A stretch of DNA of 64,000 nucleotides from Tetradesmus obliquus (Eukaryota > Chlorophyta > Chlorophyceae > Sphaeropleales > Scenedesmaceae): positions 3,833,001 through 3,897,000 of the forward strand of contig CP126206.1 in NCBI GenBank assembly GCA_030272155.1, read 5' to 3'. A model generated the notes under the pieces. That model made no database searches. It had not been told where the DNA came from and saw nothing but the letters and a program-made list of their open reading frames with translations. Shown in pieces: positions 60,801 through 64,000 of the stretch (positions within the stretch are counted from its first letter, which is position 1; every line of letters starts with the position of its first letter). The position numbers and the translations under genes are program-made.

Positions 60801-63800
60801 TCCGCAGCCGCCGCAAGCGCCGCCTCCAGCTCCTGCCGCAGCCCCGCCACCTCCTGCTGCGCTGCCGCCAGCTGCGCTGCAGCCTGAGCCGCAGCCTCTG
60901 CAGCTGCCTCAGCCTCAGCCTCAGGCTCAGGGGCCTCCCAGCCGGCCATGCTGAGGCCCTCCAGGGCCCTGTCACTGGCAGCAGCCTGCAGCTGCTCCAG
61001 CTCAGATTGTACTTCAGCGATGCGGCCTTGTGCGGCCGCCAGCTCAGCCGCTGACTCAGCAAGCGCAGCAGCAGCCTGCTGATCGGCATCTGACTGTGCA
61101 GCTGCCAGCTGGCGTTGCAGCTCGGCCACCTCGGCTGCAGCCGCACTGCTGCTGTCTGCACTTGCTGCTGCTGCTGCAGCAGCAGCGTCGCCCAGGTCTG
61201 AGGGAGTCGCTGACGTGGCGCGCAGCACCAGCTGCAGCTGCACCAGCTGCTGCTCCACGTGCTGGCCCTGCTGCTGCTGCTGCTCGCCGCCTGCTGCTGC
61301 CGCTGCTGCTGCCAGCACTGCCACCTCCTGCTCCAGCCGCTGCAGGCCCTGCTGTGCTTCCACCATGACTGCGTCCCGCTGCAGCAGCAGCTGCCGCAAG
61401 CTGGCCAGCTCAAGCACAAGCGCAGCATGATCCTGCACCTCCTCCTGCTGCTGCTGCTCTTGCGGCACGCTTGCTGCTGCTGCACCATGCTGCAGCTCGT
61501 CAAGCTGCTGCTGCAGCTGCTGCACCTGCAGTACAGCAACGCAGCAACCAGGGACCAGGGAGTCACGTTAAATGTTGGGTAATGTGCGCCAACTCCTCGC
61601 GCAGCCCTTGCCTCCGCCTTGCCTTTGCGATGCAGCGCCGTGAGCTCCTCAAATTGGGCCTTACAGCGCCCCAGCCTGCCGCGACACCCTGTTCAAGCCA
61701 GCACCACCAACCAGCCCCTCTCACCTGCTGCCTGCCGTCCGCCAGCTGCTACAAAAAATATGACAGTAACCCTGGCTGCCTCACATGCTTCCTGCTGCAA
61801 ATTTTGCATCATGCGCTTGCAAGCCACAACACCCGCCAAGCCCTCACCTGCTGCCTGCTGCCCGCCAGGTCCTTTCGTAGCCCCTTTGCTTCCGCCTTGC
61901 CTTTGCGGTGCAGCGCCTTGCGCTCCTCAAACTGCACTTTCCCACGCTCCAGCTTGCCCCACCTGCTCACCTGCTGCCAGCGGTTGCAACACCCCTCCTT
62001 TCCCCACACCACCCCATGCCTGCTGTCTGCAAGCTGCCCATGCAGCCCATGCACTAGTCTATGCCATCACCCCAACCTTGGCTTGCAACTGACGCTCACC
62101 TGCTGCCTGCTAGCCGCCAGGTCTTCTTTCAGCCCCTTTGCCTCTGCCTTGCCTTTGCGGTGCAGCGCCTTGAGCTCCTCAAACTGCACCTTCCCTCGCT
62201 CCAGCTTGCCCCGCAGCTTCTCACGCACCTCGGCAAACTCGGCCCACGGCACCCACTCGCGCTGCTGCTGCTGCTGCAGGTGCTGCTGGTGCTCATCTGC
62301 TGCAGCCGAGACTGCGCTGCTCTCGCGCGAGATGGGCAGGTCTGATAGCCCTGCAGAGGCTGTGGCGGCCAGCGGCTCCTCCGATGCTGCATCTACATCT
62401 GTCCAAGCGCCATCTGCTGCTGCTGCTGCTGCTGCTGCCTGAGCGCTGCCAAGGCTACCATCAAGATCTCCATCCTGCAGCTGCTGCTGCTGCTCAGTAA
62501 GGCCAGCCTGCTGCTGCTGCTGGTGGTAGGACCCCCCTGCCTGGAAGGGCAGGTGGCTTGATGGCCCGGCCGCCGCCTCTCCCTGCTGCTGCTGCTGCTG
62601 CTGAGTGTGGTCCTTGCGCAGCAGCTGGGCGGCAGCAGCAGCAGTGGTACTGCTGGCGCCCAGAGCAGCCTGCTGCTGCGCATCCACAAAACCCGGCACG
62701 CCATCCTGTGCCGCGTGCTGGTCGCTGCCCTGGCCGTTGGCATCCGCAGCAGCAGCTGATGCATCACCAGCCTGCGGCTCGATGTTCTCCTGCTGCGCTG
62801 CTGTTGCTGCGGAGATGCCTGCCGCCTCTGCAGCAGCACCTGCCAGGGCATGCACCTTTGCCAACAGCTGGGGGTCTACTGCTGCTGCAGCAGCATCTGC
62901 CGCCGCTGGACCTGCCAGCTGTGCCTGCAGTGCTGCCAGCAGTGCCGCCCTGCGCTGCGGCCGGCTGGCCGCCTGCTGCTGCAGCTCCTGCTTTTTCTTC
63001 TTGGCGCGCTCAAACTGTGAGGTGGCAGGGCAGTGTATGGCAGTAGGCACAGCTGCGTGAAAGCTTGAACAACACACACCACAGCCTGCAACTGTCTGTG
63101 GCAGCCCTGTGCCAAGGTGGGCCAGAAGTGACAAAGCCAAGGCAAGTGAGCACTCATGCTGCTACACACAAATGTTGTTAGCCTGCGTTCATGTACCAGC
63201 TGCATCAGCAGCATGTGCAACACCGCCATGGCCCCAACCTGGCAGCTGGCACATAAGGCGTGCTGCTGCAGCTGCTGCTGCTGTATCATCATCACCTAAG
63301 GCAACACTACTCACCGCTATGGCCCCATAGCTGGCATGGAAGGCGCGCCTCCTGTCTGGGTCTCTGTAGTCGTCCAGTGTGTTGCCGGTGGCAGCCAGCG
63401 CGCGCGACAGGTTGTCTGCTGCCACCTGCTGCAGCTTATGCTGCGTGATGCCCAGCTTGACGGGGTCAAACGCCTGCTGCAGCCTAGCCGTGAGGAACTG
63501 CTTCTTGCTGTTGCCGAAATCACCGCGGACAGCCTGGTGCAGAAGAAGAAGAGGGCAGGGGAAGTGAGCAGCAGGCAGCAGCGATGCAGGCGGGTTGCAG
63601 GACAGCAGTGGCTCTGGCTAGGGTGTGTGTGCTCTGGCTAGGGTGTGTGGGCGCAGCAGGTGCTGCAGGATCAACAGCACAGTGCTGTAATACAACCATG
63701 AAAGGTCAAAGAGCACGTTGAAACGGTTTTGGCTAGCTTGTGAGCTTGCAGCACTGCTCAGGCAGCTGCAACTGCCTGCTGGCACTGTTGCTGCTGTTGT

Positions 63801-63977
63801 TGTTGTGGCATATGCTCATGACTTGCTGCAGCCCGGTCTCACCTCTGGCAGCAGTTCCCACAAGACATCGCTAATGAGCCCGAAGTCATGCTGTTCGATG
63901 TCGCAGACAGCGTCGATTAGCGGGCCTGGCAGATAGGCTGAGTACAGTGCACTGGACGTCTTCTCCAGCTCCGCCAT
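48593..63977 (-). CDS. Giant tail-anchored coiled-coil protein, golgin-like (13 exons)
   Basis: Reconstructed exons: 63843-63977, 63315-63533, 62100-63014, 60788-61525, 60083-60447, 59222-59297, 58690-58893, 52298-58339, 51520-51873, 50960-51071, 50082-50593, 49578-49823, 48593-49273. All junctions are GT-AG and phases agree throughout, giving about 3,532 residues. Layout: residues 1-118 an unrecognised compact domain; then Gln/Ala/Glu-rich coiled coil for nearly the whole length; Trp-acidic motifs scattered through it; a Gly/Arg-rich linker; one C-terminal transmembrane segment with Tyr-x4-His and a 3-residue tail. CASP and giantin share a tail-anchor Tyr and His (known family feature), so a Golgi-membrane tether is inferred. 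Size is close to giantin. Alternatives: another organelle-surface coiled-coil protein. Exon structure is confident; the function is inference. Confidence 0.8.
49578..49823 (-). CDS. Exon 12, duplicate of an exon 8 segment
   Basis: 82 codons in phase 0 (GCCGCAG|GCGCAG … ACG|GTGAGG). ELEQLQGALAAKEEQIGDL and the following residues closely match the exon 8 segment around 55,474-55,625, so part of exon 8 was copied here. Flanking introns (49,824-50,081; 49,274-49,577) show nothing else. Confidence 0.82.
50082..50593 (-). CDS. Exon 11, coiled coil
   Basis: 512 nt beginning in phase 1 (…TGCTGCAG|CTGCAGCAGATG; a second acceptor 6 nt downstream would drop two residues) and ending in phase 0 at ACACAT|GTGAGC. 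Reads AADAAAANAAALEASLAEAQ … EAMAAVDASQMDTH. Contains a short duplication, LQEMQLQEMQL. Confidence 0.78.
50900..50955 (+). repeat. Degenerate interstitial telomere-like repeat in intron 10
   Basis: About seven imperfect CCCTAAA/CCCTAAAA-type units (ccctaaa, ccctaac, ccctaaaa, ccctgaaa) end five bases before the exon 10 donor. CCCTAAA(A) is the C-strand of plant and Chlamydomonas telomere repeats. The rest of intron 10 (50,594-50,959) holds nothing recognisable. Confidence 0.75.
50960..51071 (-). CDS. Exon 10, coiled coil
   Basis: 112 nt: CTGCAG|GTGGAG in phase 0, VELLYEQLSAAQEQLRSAKATVDEQQRQLADSKLALT, ending with a split codon (ACAG|GTAGGC, phase 1) completed in exon 11. Confidence 0.8.
51305..51445 (-). 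repeat. Two copies of exon 9 end plus donor in intron 9
   Basis: 51,412-51,445 reads …SSAELAGQ|GTGCATG and 51,305-51,350 reads …GTPAASKAELAGQ|GTGCGTG, spaced about 107 bp from each other and from the true exon end. Both retain GT donors. The rest of intron 9 (51,072-51,519) is unremarkable. Confidence 0.78.
51520..51873 (-). CDS. Exon 9, coiled coil and Pro/Ser linker
   Basis: 118 codons in phase 0: LGQLQAEVATKQAMLGEVLD, a poly-Gln run, then DEPGSPRSPASPFNRSQPRP, a likely flexible linker, ending AELAGQ|GTGCGTG. The preceding intron ends with a (CTG)n run acting as pyrimidine-rich tract before TCGCAG. Confidence 0.82.
52188..52245 (-). repeat. Copy of exon 8 end in intron 8, possible 24-nt microexon
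   Basis: Repeats exon 8's last codons plus donor (LLQEAEAETKQ|GTGCGTG). Positions 52,188-52,211 are bounded by CTGCAG and GTGCGTG and would add EAEAETKQ in frame. The acceptor lacks a good pyrimidine tract, so the microexon is doubtful. Intron 8 is 51,874-52,297. Confidence 0.6.
52298..58339 (-). CDS. Exon 8, 2,014-codon coiled-coil exon
   Basis: 6,042 nt in one exon, phase 0 both ends (CTTGCAG|CTTGAG … CAG|GTGCGTG). Almost entirely Gln/Ala/Leu/Glu coiled coil with poly-Gln and poly-Ala runs from CAG and GCN repeats. Internal duplications: VARLQEELAVSQAQL…LLAMQQ at about 57,350-57,480 and 56,590-56,725; KLQKAKEQF-KLK units at about 53,230-53,385 and 52,913-53,080. A distinct charged helix, KHEAVVDKAKLLREKFQARG, lies near 55,800. 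Trp-acidic motifs (WSGWDGE, WTGWD, WGAGWEE, WQGWGDDE, WGAWQED, WSGWDSD, WGGWD, WGGFGGEE) punctuate the coil. Confidence 0.9.
58598..58632 (-). repeat. Degraded copy of exon 7 end in intron 7
   Basis: GAGATCGCTTAGCTGCGGCAGCAG mimics the exon 7 end GAGATCGCGGAGCTGCGGCAGCAG but carries an in-frame TAG and ATG in place of the GTG donor, so it cannot serve as coding exon. The rest of intron 7 (58,340-58,689) is unremarkable. Confidence 0.75.
58690..58893 (-). CDS. Exon 7, Ala-rich linker and charged helix
   Basis: 68 codons in phase 0 (CTGCAG|GTCGCGCAT … CAG|GTGGGC): VAHAAAGAPASDPVSPKRAP, an Ala run, then SVAKKQKDKIAVQKEEIAEL, a strongly charged helix entering the long coiled coil. Confidence 0.82.
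59085..59132 (-). repeat. Copy of exon 6 3' half and donor in intron 6
   Basis: Repeats EVELHMMAQR|GTGAGC with changes; neighbouring intron sequence gcacacgcacagctgcagcatg is also repeated about 130 bp away. Intron 6 (58,894-59,221) thus contains a tandem duplication across the exon-intron border. Confidence 0.75.
59222..59297 (-). CDS. Exon 6, small coiled-coil exon
   Basis: 76 nt: G completing the split Arg codon, then YQAELAAAVARAQEAEVELHMMAQR, donor CGG|GTGAGC in phase 0. Partial copies of this exon flank it on both sides, but only this one has intact acceptor, frame and donor. Confidence 0.8.
59403..59577 (-). repeat. Tandem ~137-bp duplications carrying exon 6 5' half
   Basis: The segment around the exon 6 acceptor (YQAELAAA) recurs at 59,403-59,437 and 59,541-59,577, spaced about 137 bp, together with shared intron sequence (gaacaacagcaaac, gtgctgatgtgcgcca). 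The unit furthest from the exon has catgcg in place of the ctgcgg acceptor. Confidence 0.8.
59844..60001 (-). repeat. Copies of exon 5 end and donor in intron 5
   Basis: 59,844-59,914 repeats about 70 bp of exon 5's 3' end with its GTGAGTG donor; 59,976-60,001 repeats only the last ~15 bp with a donor. Base changes make them divergent. They lie in intron 5 (59,298-60,082) downstream of the true exon end. Confidence 0.75.
60083..60447 (-). CDS. Exon 5, coiled coil
   Basis: 365 nt, phase 0 in and phase 2 out: it ends QK plus CG, and the R codon is completed by the first G of exon 6. Reads LAAARSELADKADQLDAL … AEERLLASSQKR. Acceptor ATTTGCAG, donor GCG|GTGAGT. The split codon joining correctly to exon 6 supports the model. 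Confidence 0.85.
60788..61525 (-). CDS. Exon 4, coiled coil
   Basis: 246 codons in phase 0 (CTGCAG|GTGCAGCAG … CAGCAG|GTGGGC). Heptad-like Gln/Leu/Ala/Glu pattern with an Ala-rich run, and the acidic Trp motif GWEAPEPEAEAE near the end. The intron after it (60,448-60,787) shows nothing recognisable. Confidence 0.85.
61590..61755 (-). repeat. Degraded exon 3-end copies in intron 3
   Basis: 61,590-61,680 repeats QFEEL-ALHRKGKAEA with a 2-bp shift that breaks the frame; 61,717-61,755 repeats the last codons plus donor (…CAG|GTGAGAG). Another donor fragment sits at about 61,965-61,990. Intron 3 (61,526-62,099) is largely built from such pieces. Confidence 0.75.
61848..61970 (-). other. In-frame copy of exon 3 end, possible alternative exon
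   Basis: Within intron 3, 123 bp read without stop in phase 0 as a near copy of the exon 3 C-terminus (KLERGKVQFEERKALHRKGK…AGSRQQ), four changes in 36 residues. It is bounded by CAG on the acceptor side and CAG|GTGAGG on the donor side, so splicing it in would keep frame. Whether it is used cannot be told from sequence. Confidence 0.55.
62100..63014 (-). CDS. Exon 3, linker and first coiled coil
   Basis: 305 codons, phase 0 at both ends (CACAG|TTTGAG … CAGCAG|GTGAGC). It starts with a basic helix FERAKKKKQEL, passes through a low-complexity Ala/Gln region, then EWVPWAEFAEV followed by the charged helix KLERGKVQFEELKALHRKGK. The last ~115 bp are the parent of the degraded copies in the following intron. 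Confidence 0.85.
63315..63533 (-). CDS. Exon 2, rest of N-terminal domain
   Basis: Acceptor CACCAG|GCT and donor GCG|GTGAGT, 73 codons in phase 0 (AVRGDFGNSKKQF … DDYRDPDRRRAFHASYGAIA). Predicted helical with many charged residues, still without poly-Gln. I do not recognise the family. The two flanking introns (63,534-63,842 and 63,015-63,314) hold nothing recognisable. Confidence 0.82.
63843..63977 (-). CDS. Exon 1, start of golgin-like gene
   Basis: ATG at 63975-63977 opens 45 codons (MAELEKTSSALYSAY…WELLPE) ending in phase 0 at GAG|GTGAGA. Composition is mixed and non-repetitive, unlike the rest of the protein, suggesting a folded N-terminal domain that continues in exon 2. No upstream in-frame extension can be judged, since only 23 bases remain. 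Confidence 0.8.
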
Positions 63978-64000
63978 GACTCAGAGCTCCCTGATTCTTT

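Noticed and set aside
48593..63977. Two or more separate coiled-coil genes instead of one
   Set aside because: Only one plausible start domain and one stop/tail anchor exist, and all twelve introns keep phase, including two split codons; transcript data would settle it.

Overview
The window looks like nuclear DNA of a eukaryote, most likely a green alga of the Sphaeropleales/Chlorophyceae type (lineage is inferred, not proven). The reasons are a spliced gene with GT-AG introns, very long CAG/GCN tracts coding Gln/Ala-rich coiled coil, poly(A)-tailed LINE retrotransposon copies with target-site duplications (TSDs), and a large satellite array. No bacterial operons, rRNA, tRNA or CRISPR were seen.

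Region 1 (1-46,359) is one tandem satellite array with a monomer of about 308 bp. Three monomer classes can be told apart by length: 308 bp, 311 bp and 342 bp. They are combined into higher-order repeats of 650/653 bp and 961/964 bp, with larger segmental duplications on top. The 342-bp class arose when a 26-bp stub of a LINE 3' end inserted with an 8-bp TSD and was then amplified with the array. None of the many short open frames in the array looks like a real gene.

The array is punctuated by L1-like LINE copies. Most are 3'-end fragments; two loci (9.6-11.7 kb and 28.0-33.0 kb) keep the C-terminal coding region with an RT-type zinc-binding domain (zf-RVT) and a frame-shifted RNase H-like segment. 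The two loci share insertion junctions, so they are duplicates of one insertion. Several LINE pieces are inserted inside other LINE pieces. LINE clustering of this kind recalls Zepp/ZeppL elements at Chlorella subtelomeres and at Coccomyxa and Chlamydomonas centromeres, so the array is a candidate centromeric or subtelomeric domain.

Region 2 (46,360-48,592) is a boundary zone: a 181-bp tandem repeat, interrupted by a three-piece inverted LINE composite, then about 0.6 kb of unassigned sequence that should include the 3' UTR of the next gene.

Region 3 (48,593-63,977, minus strand) is a single gene that I reconstruct as 13 exons, all phase-compatible, coding about 3,532 residues. It has an unrecognised N-terminal domain, an immense Gln/Ala-rich coiled coil, at least ten scattered Trp-acidic motifs, and a C-terminal tail anchor with the Tyr-x4-His arrangement known from CASP/giantin-type golgins. 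It is best read as a giant golgin-like Golgi tether. Its introns carry repeated degraded copies of neighbouring exon ends together with their splice donors, one of which still reads as an in-frame exon. This exon-edge duplication pattern, and the satellite monomer built around a captured LINE stub, are the most unusual features seen.
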